The notes: generated from the sequence alone by a model not told the origin. Counted from the stretch's first letter, positions 24,780 to 33,869 are shown. The stretch is DNA of 64,000 nt from Corallococcus carmarthensis (GCF_003611695.1 NZ_RAWE01000016.1:1-64000), one strand, 5' to 3'. Numbers and translations: made by a program.

Positions 24780-26024
24780 TCAGGTGGCTTCCGGCTCAGA
24801 GGGCTTCTTCGCGTCGCCGCCCACGGTCGGCGCGTTCTGGTAGAGCTCGCCCAGACCGGCCCCGATGCCGTCCCACGCGAAGGCCTCCGCCATGCGGCGA
24901 GCGTTCTGCGCGAGCCGGCTGCAGAGGTCTGGATCATTGCGCAGGCGGCGCAGCGCGGCGGCGAACTCCTCGGCGGACTCCGCGAGGAGCACGTGCTGGC
25001 CCTCCACCACCGGCAACCCTTCCACCGCGAGCCGCGTGGCCACCACGGGCACCCCCGCCGCCGCGGCCTCCAGGACCTTGAGGCGAGTCCCGCTGCCCGC
25101 GCGCAGCGGAATGGCCGTCGCCAGCGCACGCGCCAGGTACGGCGCCACCGACGGCACCGAGCCCGTCACCACCAACCGCTCGTTCTCCAGGGCGCGCACG
25201 GATGCGGGAGGACTGCGGCCCACCACCATCAGCTTGCTGGTGGCCAACTCCGAAGAAACCAGCGGCCACACCTCGCGCGCCAGCCGCAGTACCGCGTCCT
25301 CGTTGGGCCACCAGTCCATGGAGCCCACGAAGACCAGGTCGTCGCGCGCGGCCTCCTGGGGCACGAAGTCCGCCAGCTTCACGCCGTTGGGCACCACCTG
25401 CACGTGCCTTGCTCCCATGGCGCGCAGTTGCTGGGCGTCCACGTCCGAGCACGCCAGCACGGTGTCCGCCTGGCGCACGCACTCGCGCTCCAACTGCTCC
25501 ACCCGCTTGAACTGCCAGTTCAGGAACGGCCGCAGCAGCGGCGCGCTCAGGGGCGCCATGCGCGCGAGCACCTGGCTCTCCACGTTGTGCTCGTCGATGA
25601 CCAGGTGCGCGGCCGGGTTGAGCTGCCGCGCCAGCGGCAACAGCTGCGCCATGTGCAGGTGGTCGAAGTGGATGATGTCGAAGGGGCCGCGCTCCACCAG
25701 CACCTTGCGGAGGGCGTCCCGCAGGCCCTGGCGCGCGAAGCGGACGTAGGTGAGCGGCGTGCCCCGCAGGAAGGTCTGGGTGCTGTGGAGGGTCTCCCGG
25801 GGCGCCACGCGCGGCAGGTCCACTAGGTGCAGCCTGGAGGCCGGGACGCCCAGCGCTCCCAGCCAGCGCGTGAAGCCCGCGGCGTCGTTGCCCGCCCGGT
25901 GCACCGCGAACACGTCGAGCTCGAAGCGCGAGGCAAGGGCGCGCACCAACTCGAGCGTGCGCAGGGTGCCGCCCGTATCCGAAGGCAGCGGAACGTAGGG
26001 AAGGATGGCGAGAACGCGTCGCAC
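24780..26024 (-). CDS. GT4-family glycosyltransferase
   Basis: 414 residues from a GTG at 26024 (VRRVLAILPYVPLPSDTGGT); the start is chosen because the conserved glycosyltransferase N-terminus begins there, although no ribosome site is visible. The N-terminal half has IIHFDHLHMAQLLPLARQL and LVIDEHNVESQVLARMAPLS, typical of GT4 'sugar transferase, PEP-CTERM/EpsH-like' enzymes. The C-terminal half has DLVFVGSMDWWPNEDAVLRL, PLRAGSGTRLKVLEAAAAGV and PVVATRLAVEGLPV. It is convergent with the coupled glycosyltransferase pair. The 295-bp gap to the aminopeptidase gene must hold both divergent promoters; I could not fix them. Confidence 0.85.
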   Translation of the reverse strand: MRRVLAILPYVPLPSDTGGTLRTLELVRALASRFELDVFAVHRAGNDAAGFTRWLGALGVPASRLHLVDLPRVAPRETLHSTQTFLRGTPLTYVRFARQGLRDALRKVLVERGPFDIIHFDHLHMAQLLPLARQLNPAAHLVIDEHNVESQVLARMAPLSAPLLRPFLNWQFKRVEQLERECVRQADTVLACSDVDAQQLRAMGARHVQVVPNGVKLADFVPQEAARDDLVFVGSMDWWPNEDAVLRLAREVWPLVSSELATSKLMVVGRSPPASVRALENERLVVTGSVPSVAPYLARALATAIPLRAGSGTRLKVLEAAAAGVPVVATRLAVEGLPVVEGQHVLLAESAEEFAAALRRLRNDPDLCSRLAQNARRMAEAFAWDGIGAGLGELYQNAPTVGGDAKKPSEPEAT

Positions 26025-26319
26025 GGTGGGAAACCAGGCCTGCTTCAGGAGACGGGTGGAGCCGGCCGCGTGCTCCTCACCGCGGCCACCGGCTTGGTAA
26101 GCACCTGCGCGCAAGGGGCCCAGGGTCCCGCGACGCTTTCCCCTCAATGGACAACAGATCGCGAATCCGCGACCCAACGGGATGCTGCACCGCGTCTTCC
26201 GAGTGACAGCGGTATTCCCAGAAGTCTTGACCGGAGAGGTGACACCCGGCCCGGGAGGGGCCTCGAAAAGGCGCGCTGTTTCCGGCATGAGGACGCCCGG
26301 CGCAACGACGGAGGAAGCC

Positions 26320-28140
26320 ATGGGCCTTGAGCAGACGCAGGGGGCCGCGGCGCGCGAGCGCATCGCGCGGCTGCGGCAGGTGATGCGGGAGCGCGGTGTG
26401 GCGGCGGTCTGGGTGACGACGAGCGACCCGCACCTGTCCACCTACCTGCCCGGCCGCTGGAAGGGGCGGGAGTGGGCGTCTGGGTTCACCGGCTCCCTGG
26501 GCACGCTGGTGGTGACGGCGGACTCCGCGGGCCTGTGGGTGGACAGCCGGTACTGGGATCAGGCGGACGCGCAGTTGAAGGGCAGCGGCATCGCGACGGT
26601 GCGGACGACGAACGCGCCCGGACAGTCGCACCTGGACTGGCTGGCCGCGAACGTGCCGCCAGGGCAGGTGGTGGCGGTGGACGGGGCGGTGCTGGGCCTG
26701 GGCCTGGCGCGCTCGGCGGCCGCGCAGCTGTCGGCGGCGGGGGTGGTGTTGCGCACGGACCTGGACGTGGTGGCGGAGGCCTGGGCGGACCGGCCGCGCC
26801 TGCCCGCCGCGCCCGTCTACGCGCACGCGCTGTCACCCGTGCCTCGCACCGACAAGCTGCGGGCCGTGCGCGCGGAGATGGGCGTGCTGGGGGCGACGCA
26901 CCACTTCATCTCCACGCTGGATGATGTCGCGTGGCTGACGAACCTGCGCGGCTCGGACGTGGACTACATCCCGGTGTTCCTCGCGCACCTGCTGGTGGAG
27001 CCCGGTGGGGCCCGGCTGTTCATCGGGGAGGGCAAGGTGCCGGACGCGCTGCGCGCGCAGCTGGAGGCGGACGGCATCACCCTCCACCCGTACGACGAGG
27101 CGGCCCGCGCGCTGGGGGCGTTGTCGGACGGCACGCGGCTGCTGGTGGACCCCCGGCGCATCACCCACGGCCTGCGGCAGGCGGTGCCCAAGGGGGTGAC
27201 GGTCGTGGAGGGGCTCAACCCGTCCACCGTGGCCAAGTCGCGCAAGACGGACGCGGAGTTGGGGCACTTCCGCAACGCGATGGAGCAGGACGGCGCGGCG
27301 CTGTGCGCGTTCTTCGCCTGGTTCGAGTCCGCCCTGGGCCGCGAGCCCATCACGGAGCTGACCGTGGACGAGCGGCTCTCCGCCGAACGGGCGCGGCGTC
27401 CGGGCTTCGTGTCGCTCAGCTTCTCCACCATCGCCGCGTTCAACGCGAACGCCGCGATGCCGCACTACCGGGCGACGGAAGCCTCGCACGCGACGGTGTG
27501 CCTGCCGGGGCAGAAGCCGCAAGGCCTGCTGCTCATCGACTCCGGCGGGCAGTACACGTCCGGCACCACGGACATCACCCGGGTGGTGCCGGTGGGCGAA
27601 CCCACGGCCGAGCAGCGGCGCGACTTCACGTTGGTGCTGCGCGGGATGATCAACCTGTCCCGCGCCCGTTTCCCCCGGGGCACGCGTTCACCGAACCTGG
27701 ACGCGCTGGCGCGAGCGCCGCTGTGGGCGGAAGGCCTGGACTATGGCCACGGCACGGGCCACGGCGTGGGCTTCTTCCTCAACGTCCACGAAGGGCCGCA
27801 CGGCGTCTCCCCGACGATGCCCAATGACCTCACCACGGCGCTGGAGCCGGGGATGATCACCTCCAACGAGCCCGGCCTCTACCGCCCGGGCCGCTGGGGC
27901 ATCCGCATCGAGAACCTCATCGCCGCGGTGCCCGACCGGAAGACGGAGTTCGGCGACTTCCTGCGCTTCGAAACGCTGAGCCTCTGCCCCATCGACACGC
28001 GGCTGGTGGACCCGGCCCTGCTGTCCCGGGAGGAGACGGACTGGCTCAATGCCTATCACGCCACCGTGCGCGAAAGGCTCCAGCCCCACCTCCAGGGCGC
28101 GGCGCGCGACTGGCTGCTCCAGCGCACCCAGCCTGTCTGA
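26320..28140 (+). CDS. pepP: Xaa-Pro aminopeptidase (aminopeptidase P, M24B), three-domain type
   Basis: 606 residues; the ATG has GGAGGAAGCC directly upstream. It removes an N-terminal residue ahead of proline. Two creatinase-like N-terminal domains (about 1-165 and 166-320; VAAVWVTTSDPHLSTYLPGR, STLDDVAWLTNLRGSDVDYI) precede the pita-bread domain. The dinuclear metal ligands are all present: Asp407 (LLIDSGGQY), Asp418 (GTTDITR), His481 (GHGTGHGVGFF), Glu517 (ITSNEPGLY) and Glu531 (IRIENL). Their spacing equals that of the human cytosolic enzyme XPNPEP1, and the length is also closer to it than to the roughly 440-residue E. coli PepP. No signal peptide is present, so it is probably cytosolic and works in peptide recycling. 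Confidence 0.93.
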   Translation: MGLEQTQGAAARERIARLRQVMRERGVAAVWVTTSDPHLSTYLPGRWKGREWASGFTGSLGTLVVTADSAGLWVDSRYWDQADAQLKGSGIATVRTTNAPGQSHLDWLAANVPPGQVVAVDGAVLGLGLARSAAAQLSAAGVVLRTDLDVVAEAWADRPRLPAAPVYAHALSPVPRTDKLRAVRAEMGVLGATHHFISTLDDVAWLTNLRGSDVDYIPVFLAHLLVEPGGARLFIGEGKVPDALRAQLEADGITLHPYDEAARALGALSDGTRLLVDPRRITHGLRQAVPKGVTVVEGLNPSTVAKSRKTDAELGHFRNAMEQDGAALCAFFAWFESALGREPITELTVDERLSAERARRPGFVSLSFSTIAAFNANAAMPHYRATEASHATVCLPGQKPQGLLLIDSGGQYTSGTTDITRVVPVGEPTAEQRRDFTLVLRGMINLSRARFPRGTRSPNLDALARAPLWAEGLDYGHGTGHGVGFFLNVHEGPHGVSPTMPNDLTTALEPGMITSNEPGLYRPGRWGIRIENLIAAVPDRKTEFGDFLRFETLSLCPIDTRLVDPALLSREETDWLNAYHATVRERLQPHLQGAARDWLLQRTQPV

Positions 28141-28258
28141 ACCGCTCTGCTCTCGACCCAACGGAAAGACAGACGCGCGGCTGGACGTGCTGCTCCGGAA
28201 ACACGCATGCTGGGCCGCGCGGGGGGGCCGGCCCCGCATGTGATTGGAAGGACTTCGC

Positions 28259-28366
28259 ATGCTGATGTGCTCGCCCGTCCGTGACGCCCAGTCCGACTGC
28301 CGGGAGCGCTACGCCTGCAACGGCGTCAGCAACACGGGCCTCAAGGCCTGTCAGGTCAAGCTGTAG
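28259..28366 (+). CDS. Small Cys-containing peptide (35 residues)
   Basis: An open frame MLMCSPVRDAQSDCRERYAC followed by NGVSNTGLKACQVKL, with four Cys (4, 14, 20, 30). GGAAGGA lies seven bases before the ATG, a better ribosome site than many larger genes here have. There is no signal peptide. It is unrelated to the flanking aminopeptidase and BNR lipoprotein. It could be a metal-binding microprotein, a toxin-like peptide or a ribosomally made peptide precursor. No homologue is known to me. Confidence 0.5.
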   Translation: MLMCSPVRDAQSDCRERYACNGVSNTGLKACQVKL

Positions 28367-28433
28367 ACGCCAGGGCTTGATTTGCAGGCTTGGCGCTTGA
28401 TGCTTGGAATCCGGTGAGAGCAGGCTTGCGGGC

Positions 28434-29615
28434 ATGAATGCTCCCGCCGGGTCTCTTCGTTCCCGCTCCGCCCGCCGTTTCATGACGGGGATGCTGCTCA
28501 CGGTTTCGTTCGGGGCCTGTGCGCCGGAGGAGGCCGTCGAGGATTCCCTGTCCGTGGCCCAGGTGGAGTCAACGCTTCCGGCGGGAGGCTGGCGGGTGCT
28601 GATGCCGGGTGGAGGCGGGCCCATCCGGGGCATCACCCGCCGCTCGGATGGCGTGCTCATCGGCGGCGCCAGCTGGGGGCACGGCATCGACGTGTGGACG
28701 AGCGCGAATGGGGGCGCGAGCTGGACGCTGCACGGCTCCGTCGCCAACAACCCGAACGTGGAGTTCGGCGACGTCACGATGCGAGCCATCCCGGGCACGC
28801 ACACCGTCTTCTGTGCCTTCCGCGAGTACGCCAACGGCCAGTGGCGCGTCACCATCACCCGCAGCGACAACGACGGCGACGGCTGGGTCTACGACAGCAC
28901 CGTCGCCGGTCCCACGACGCGCTTCGTGGGCGCGCCCTTCCTCTTCCAGCGCGGCAACGGCGACCTTCAGGTCTATTACGACTCCGAGCTGCTGGCCGCG
29001 CAGGGCGGCTACCCCGGCCACCAGTGGATCGCCATGCAGGGCCGGCAGGGCACCACCGGCGCCTGGAACGCGTACGGAACGGTGACGGTGTCGCGCGACA
29101 AGCGGGCCGGCGCGCTCAGCCGCGAGGGCATGCCCACGGTGGTGCAGCTCTCTGGAGACCGCATCATGGCCGTCGTGGAGGGCGTGGAGGCGTTCCCCAC
29201 GGGTGGGGCTCGCGCCAATGTCATCAACGCCGTGCAGTCCTGGGACGGGGGCCGCACCTGGGACGACTCGCTGCGCCGCACGGTGTATGCCTCACGCATC
29301 GACCCGGGCTCCGGCCGCCGCTACAACGCCTACGTCCCCTATGCCATCCGCGTGGGTAACGGCCCGGTGGGCGTCGCGTTCTGCACGGACGAGGACAAGG
29401 CCGGTCCCCCTGACCTCTCCAGCGCGCCGGTGGATCAACGCAACTGCCACGTGGGCTTCGTGCTGACCACGAGCACCTTCGAGTCCTGGTCCGCGCCCAC
29501 CCCCATCTGGACGGGCACCTCGCGCAACTACACCCCCGGCCTCTTCGAGCGCGCCCCCAACGACGTCATCGCCCTCATCGATGGATTGGGCACCCAGCGC
29601 GTCCTGGTGCGGTAG
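28434..29615 (+). CDS. Sialidase-like BNR-repeat lipoprotein
   Basis: 393 residues. The signal RRFMTGMLLTVSFGAC has lipobox F-G-A-C, preceded by an Arg-rich start (MNAPAGSLRSRSARR). The body is a beta-propeller with Asp-box/BNR turns: TSANGGASW, SDNDGDGW and SWDGGRTWDD. Strands such as GVLIGGASWGHGIDVW and GDVTMRAIPGTHTVFCAFRE fit the sialidase/neuraminidase superfamily, but the catalytic Arg triad and Tyr/Glu pair cannot be assigned with confidence. A role as surface glycosidase or glycan-binding protein is likely. Confidence 0.8.
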   Translation: MNAPAGSLRSRSARRFMTGMLLTVSFGACAPEEAVEDSLSVAQVESTLPAGGWRVLMPGGGGPIRGITRRSDGVLIGGASWGHGIDVWTSANGGASWTLHGSVANNPNVEFGDVTMRAIPGTHTVFCAFREYANGQWRVTITRSDNDGDGWVYDSTVAGPTTRFVGAPFLFQRGNGDLQVYYDSELLAAQGGYPGHQWIAMQGRQGTTGAWNAYGTVTVSRDKRAGALSREGMPTVVQLSGDRIMAVVEGVEAFPTGGARANVINAVQSWDGGRTWDDSLRRTVYASRIDPGSGRRYNAYVPYAIRVGNGPVGVAFCTDEDKAGPPDLSSAPVDQRNCHVGFVLTTSTFESWSAPTPIWTGTSRNYTPGLFERAPNDVIALIDGLGTQRVLVR

Positions 29616-29644
29616 CACGTCCGGACAGTGTCTGTTACCGGGGA

Positions 29645-30061
29645 ATGGCCAGGATGCAGGACATGGGATGGATTGTGCCCATGTCCACGTCCCCGTCGTC
29701 GAGCCGCTGGCTGCTGACCGCGTTCCTCTTCTGGAGCTTCGGGCTCGTGCATGTCTTTCCCTTCCTGGGGGTCTACATGCTGATGTTCAACAAGCAGTAC
29801 GCCCCGGCGATGCTCGTCGGCTTCGCCCTCACCGGCCTGGGCCTGGGCCTCGTCCAGGCCCTCACGCGCGGTCCCAGGGCGCTGCTGTTCACCCCGGCGT
29901 CGTTCCTCGCGGGGTGGGCGCCGTTGCCGCTGCTCATGGCCGCGAACGTCCCTTTCAGCACCGTGTCGGCACTCACGCTGCTCGCCTCCGTCGGGTGCAT
30001 CTGCCTGGGGCAGTGGGCGCTCAACGCCGAGCGCGGGCCGCAATCACCCTCGGGGGCATGA
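29645..30061 (+). CDS. Small membrane protein of unknown function
   Basis: 138 residues, or 126 if the ATG at 29681 is used. Four predicted membrane helices: LLTAFLFWSFGLVHVFPFLG, YAPAMLVGFALTGLGLGLVQ, ALLFTPASFLAGWAPLPLLM and VSALTLLASVGCICLGQW. Short charged loops (TRGPRA) lie between helices 2 and 3. No family recognised. It is 29 bp after the BNR lipoprotein and could share its transcript. Confidence 0.7.
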   Translation: MARMQDMGWIVPMSTSPSSSRWLLTAFLFWSFGLVHVFPFLGVYMLMFNKQYAPAMLVGFALTGLGLGLVQALTRGPRALLFTPASFLAGWAPLPLLMAANVPFSTVSALTLLASVGCICLGQWALNAERGPQSPSGA

Positions 30062-30290
30062 CGCGACCGGGCGACGAGAGGGGGGCCTCCGGGAGGCATC
30101 CATTGCGTCCGCTATGCCTTCCCGCGTCATGCGGGGCGCGCGCATTTCCTGAAACCAGCCGAGGGGACATTGCGTATCGGGGCGGTCCCCTCGGGGACTC
30201 GCGCGAACGCGGGAGCCCAGGCAACATTCGCGGCGAAATGTAGAGAATCCGGGGAACTTTCTCGGTTCCTAAAAGGTAGGAGTTCCGCTC

Positions 30291-33200
30291 ATGTCCACCC
30301 CTATTGATGGCGGCGCCGCCGCTGCCGCCCGTGCCGCCGCCGAAGCCGCCGCCCGCGCCGCCGCCGAGGCCGCTGCTCGCGCCGCCGCCGAGGCCGCCGC
30401 GAAGGCCGCCGCCGAGCAGGCCGCGAAGCAGCAACAGCAGCAGCCGCAGACGAAGCAGCCCACGGTGAAGCTGTTCCAGAACGATCAGTTCTCCTCGGCG
30501 GGGCCGCAGAACCGCAACGGCGTGAACCGGCTGACGGGTGAGACGACCAACCCCTTCGCCACGCCGCTCTCCTCCAATGGCAACGCGCGCCCGGTCAACG
30601 CCCCGGCGGGACAGAACGTCGCCGCCCCGGCGGCGGAGCCGAAGCCGCCCCACGCGGAGGCGCTGCCCGACAAGGCGGAGGACCTGCCCAAGCTCTTCCC
30701 GGAGCTGAAGGACAAGAAGAAGGAGGACCTGCAGAAGGCCTATGACTCGCTCAACAAGCTGGGCACCGGCTCCTTCTCGGAGAAGGCCACGGCCCTGGGC
30801 GAGCTGGCCTCGCAGTTCCCGGAGACGGTCCCCAACGCGCTGGAGCGCCTGGGCCTCAAGGACGACAAGCTGGCGAAGCTGGCCACCAACTCCGACGCGC
30901 TCACCTCGCTGGGCAAGCTGACGGACCCCAAGGCGAGCAAGACCGACAAGGCGCAGGCCGCCCTCACCCTGGCGAAGGCCGCCGGCGACGCCTTCGCGCC
31001 GGAGGACCTGAAGGGCGTGCTGGACACCGCGCTCAAGGGCCTGCCCGCCGCGGACAAGCTGGTGGGGGCCATTGGCAAGTGGACGGACCCCAACGCCTCC
31101 GCCACCGACAAGGCCACCGCCACGCTGGAGCTGGGCAAGGCGCTCAAGGACTTCGCCGGGGACAAGTTCCCGGCGCTCGCCAACGACCTGCGCAAGCTGG
31201 ACGGGTCGCTGCGCGCCGCGGGCTCCGCCATCACCCTGGCGGACCCCAACGCGTCCACGCAGGACAAGGCGCTGGCCGCCGCGCAGCTCCTGGCGGAGGT
31301 GCCCGACCTCAAGAAGGACCTCAAGGCCTTCACGGACGTCCTCAAGAACGCGGGCGTGAAGAACGCGACGGACGTGGCCCAGCAGGGCACGCAGCTGGCC
31401 AACGTGAAGGTGAAGGGGCTGGATCCGCAGCTCGCGTCCAAGCTCACGCCGGATCAGCTGAAGAAGCTGGAGTCCGCCGCCACCAAGCTGGGCGGTCCGG
31501 AGTCGCTGGAGGGCGCGCTCAAGGGCATCACCGACCCCAAGGCCCTGGACAACCTGGTGGGCCAGCTGGGCAAGGCGGACGCCGCGGCCGGCAAGCGGCT
31601 GGTGAGCGCCCTGGGCGGCATGGAGCACAAGGCCCTCAACGAGGTCCTGTCGGATCCGAAGACGACGGAGCAGTTCGCGAAGCTCGCGGGCAAGCTGGAC
31701 GACGAAGCCGGCAAGGTGCTGTCCAAGCTCGTCACGGACATGGACCCGAGCGCGGTCAAGGCGCTGCTCAAGTTCACGGACGGCGTCGGCGCGGACGCGC
31801 TCAACACCACCGTGAAGGGCCTGGGCCCGCTGCTGGACAAGGCGGGCAGCAAGCTCGTCGGCCAGGGCCTCAAGGTGATGGAGAAGGTGCTGGGCAAGGT
31901 CGGCGTGGAGATCACCGCTGACGTGGCCGGCAAGGTCTTCAAGAACCTGGCGAAGGTCGTCCCGGTGGCGGGCGCGCTGCCCAACGCCATCGACGCGGCG
32001 AAGTACGAGAAGGAATCGCTGGAGCTGCACGGCAAGAACAACGACCTGGGCTACTTCGCGCACACCGCCGCGGCGCTGAACGTCGCGGACGCGGGCATTG
32101 GCATCGCGTTGGACCTCACCGGCGTGGGCGTGGCCGCGGACGTGGGCGCCAGCGTGCTCTTGGGCGCCGCCGAGCTGGCGATGGACATCGGCTTCAGCCA
32201 GGAGAAGGCCAAGTTCGAGGCCGACCCCGAGGGCTACAAGGCCCCGGACTGGATGAAGGCCGTGAACCTGGCGGGCGCCGCGGCCCAGGGCCCCGCGGGC
32301 CTGGCGCACATGGCCGCGTACTACGGGCCGGAGGGCACCGCGCAGCTCATCCAGTGGGGCGTGGAGAAGGCCGCCAAGGGCGCCGTGAAGGCCGCCGAGT
32401 TCGTGGGCGTGTCCCAGGCGGAGCTGGCCGGCGAGGGCCTCAAGGGGGCCGCGAAGGTCATCCACAAGCTGGCGGACGTGGTGCGCAACCCGTCCAAGTA
32501 CGGCGAGGCCGCGGTGAAGGCGGCCACCGAGGCCTTCAACACCGCCATCGAGAAGGGCGGCGAGCTGGCGAAGGAGGCCAAGGAGGTCCTCGACGGCGTC
32601 ATCGACGGGGCGAAGAAGCTGGGCGAGAAGGGCCTGGAGACGCTCAAGTACATCGCGCAGAACCCGGGCGAGGCCGCGAAGAAGGCGCTCGACGGCATCA
32701 AGAGCGTGGTGGACTCCGGCGTGGACCTGGCCACGGACGCCGGCAAGGCGCTCTACAAGCAGGCCGTCTCCACGCTGAATGACCTGAAGGCCGGCTACGA
32801 CAAGCTCACCGGCGCCGCGAAGGAGAAGGCCAAGGAGCTCATCGACGGCGCGACGACGCTCGTGTCCAACACGGTGAACAAGGCCAAGGAGCTGGGCGAG
32901 AAGGGCCTGGAGCTCTTGGCCTGGACGGCCCAGAACCCGGGCGAGGCCGCGGCCAAGGCGAAGGAGGCCCTTGGTGACGCCCTGGCCAAGGGCGGCGAGC
33001 TGGCGAAGAAGGCCTGGGAGTCCGTGAAGGACCTGGGCGCGAAGGGCGCCGAGCTGGCGGAGGGCCTGGTGAAGGGCCTGGCCAACGCGGGCGAGCAGGC
33101 CGTGGAGACGCTCAAGTACATCGCCAACAACCCCGGCGAGGCGCTCACCAAGGCCGGCGAGTGGGTGGGCGGCGCGCTGTCGGACATGGCCCGCAAGGGC

Positions 33201-33629
33201 GGCGAGCTGGCCTCCAAGGCGGCGGGTGCCATCAAGGACTTCGTCGACAACCGCGTCACGTGGGCCAAGGACTTCGCCAAGGACCTGCTCAAGGACGGCG
33301 TGGAGTCCTTCAAGAACGTCGCCAAGGCCTGGAAGGACAACCTCACGGAGGGCGGCAAGGAGCTGCTCGTCGCCGTGGCGGACCTGGGCGACGCGGGCGT
33401 GGACGCGCTCAAGGACCTGGCCGGCGCGGGCGGTCAGCTGGCGGAGGCCGCCGTCAACCACCTGGGCGACATGGCGAAGAAGGGCGTGGATGCCGCCAAG
33501 GACGCGCTCGGGACCCTGGCGGACCTGGGCGGCGAAGTGGGCGAGCTGGCCGGGGATGTGGCCGGCAAGGTGAAGGACTTCTTCGACAGCATCATCCCAG
33601 ACGACATCCCCGGCATCCCGGGCATCTAG
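30291..33629 (+). CDS. Giant repetitive helical protein with hydrophobic centre, no signal peptide
   Basis: 1112 residues; TAGGAG lies eight bases before the ATG. Residues 9-50 are an Ala-rich coiled coil (AAAARAAAEAAARAAAEAA pattern), then poly-Gln. A disordered link holds FQNDQFSSAG (Asp65-x-Phe67). Residues about 210-345 hold three repeats of the form [LW][TA]DP[KN]AS-x2-DKA. A hydrophobic Gly/Ala region at about 540-690 (VVPVAGALPNAIDAA, LNVADAGIGIALDLTGVGVA, ADVGASVLLGAAELAMDIGF) looks like a membrane-inserting hairpin. The C-terminal 370 residues are LEA-like amphipathic helices with recurring NPGEAA turns (YIAQNPGEAAKKALDG; WTAQNPGEAAAKAKEA; YIANNPGEALTKAGEW). Known families: none. It could be a pore-forming or membrane-coating protein; this is inference. 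Confidence 0.8.
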   Translation: MSTPIDGGAAAAARAAAEAAARAAAEAAARAAAEAAAKAAAEQAAKQQQQQPQTKQPTVKLFQNDQFSSAGPQNRNGVNRLTGETTNPFATPLSSNGNARPVNAPAGQNVAAPAAEPKPPHAEALPDKAEDLPKLFPELKDKKKEDLQKAYDSLNKLGTGSFSEKATALGELASQFPETVPNALERLGLKDDKLAKLATNSDALTSLGKLTDPKASKTDKAQAALTLAKAAGDAFAPEDLKGVLDTALKGLPAADKLVGAIGKWTDPNASATDKATATLELGKALKDFAGDKFPALANDLRKLDGSLRAAGSAITLADPNASTQDKALAAAQLLAEVPDLKKDLKAFTDVLKNAGVKNATDVAQQGTQLANVKVKGLDPQLASKLTPDQLKKLESAATKLGGPESLEGALKGITDPKALDNLVGQLGKADAAAGKRLVSALGGMEHKALNEVLSDPKTTEQFAKLAGKLDDEAGKVLSKLVTDMDPSAVKALLKFTDGVGADALNTTVKGLGPLLDKAGSKLVGQGLKVMEKVLGKVGVEITADVAGKVFKNLAKVVPVAGALPNAIDAAKYEKESLELHGKNNDLGYFAHTAAALNVADAGIGIALDLTGVGVAADVGASVLLGAAELAMDIGFSQEKAKFEADPEGYKAPDWMKAVNLAGAAAQGPAGLAHMAAYYGPEGTAQLIQWGVEKAAKGAVKAAEFVGVSQAELAGEGLKGAAKVIHKLADVVRNPSKYGEAAVKAATEAFNTAIEKGGELAKEAKEVLDGVIDGAKKLGEKGLETLKYIAQNPGEAAKKALDGIKSVVDSGVDLATDAGKALYKQAVSTLNDLKAGYDKLTGAAKEKAKELIDGATTLVSNTVNKAKELGEKGLELLAWTAQNPGEAAAKAKEALGDALAKGGELAKKAWESVKDLGAKGAELAEGLVKGLANAGEQAVETLKYIANNPGEALTKAGEWVGGALSDMARKGGELASKAAGAIKDFVDNRVTWAKDFAKDLLKDGVESFKNVAKAWKDNLTEGGKELLVAVADLGDAGVDALKDLAGAGGQLAEAAVNHLGDMAKKGVDAAKDALGTLADLGGEVGELAGDVAGKVKDFFDSIIPDDIPGIPGI

Positions 33630-33657
33630 TCCTCCACGTCACAGGCCTGTAGCGCCC

Positions 33658-33693
33658 AACGGGGTCTGTTCCTTCACGGGAACAGGCCCCGTT
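33658..33693 (+). terminator. Strong terminator after the giant helical protein
   Basis: AACGGGGTCTGTTCC (33658-33672) pairs with GGAACAGGCCCCGTT (33679-33693) over 15 bp with one G-U, loop TTCACG. It lies 28 nt past the stop codon and ends in GTTCGCGTTC, modestly T-rich. Confidence 0.75.
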
Positions 33694-33813
33694 CGCGTTC
33701 GTGGCGTCTGGTTGGACTTTTCCGTCGAGCGCGGTGCGTCACGCGCGTGAAGCCAGACGGACCCAGGGAGTATTTGTTGCCCGTTCGTGACAGGACCTGC
33801 ATCCAAGACAAGT

Positions 33814-33842
33814 TTGAGCGGAAAATTACGAGCAGATTAAAC
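33814..33842 (+). promoter_or_regulatory. Candidate promoter for the lysozyme gene
   Basis: TTGAGC (33814-33819), 17-nt spacer, TTAAAC (33837-33842), inside an AT-rich stretch (33765-33865) unusual for this window. The 306-bp gap between the two tagged-protein genes otherwise holds the terminator, the inverted repeat at 33844 and the leader. Confidence 0.45.
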
Positions 33843-33843
33843 T

Positions 33844-33869
33844 GCGAGATCTTAATTTCCTGATCTCGC
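33844..33869 (+). promoter_or_regulatory. Inverted repeat just downstream of the lysozyme promoter
   Basis: GCGAGATC (33844-33851) and GATCTCGC (33862-33869), perfect 8-bp arms separated by 10 AT-rich bases (TTAATTTCCT). It covers the expected transcription start, so it is either an operator or a 5' RNA hairpin. Confidence 0.45.

Noticed and set aside
30021-33461. Very long open frame (1146 codons) antisense to the giant helical protein
   Set aside because: It is rich in Arg/Gly/Leu/His in a pattern mirroring codon bias of the sense gene, has no ribosome site and no recognisable domain. High GC keeps stop codons rare on the opposite strand.
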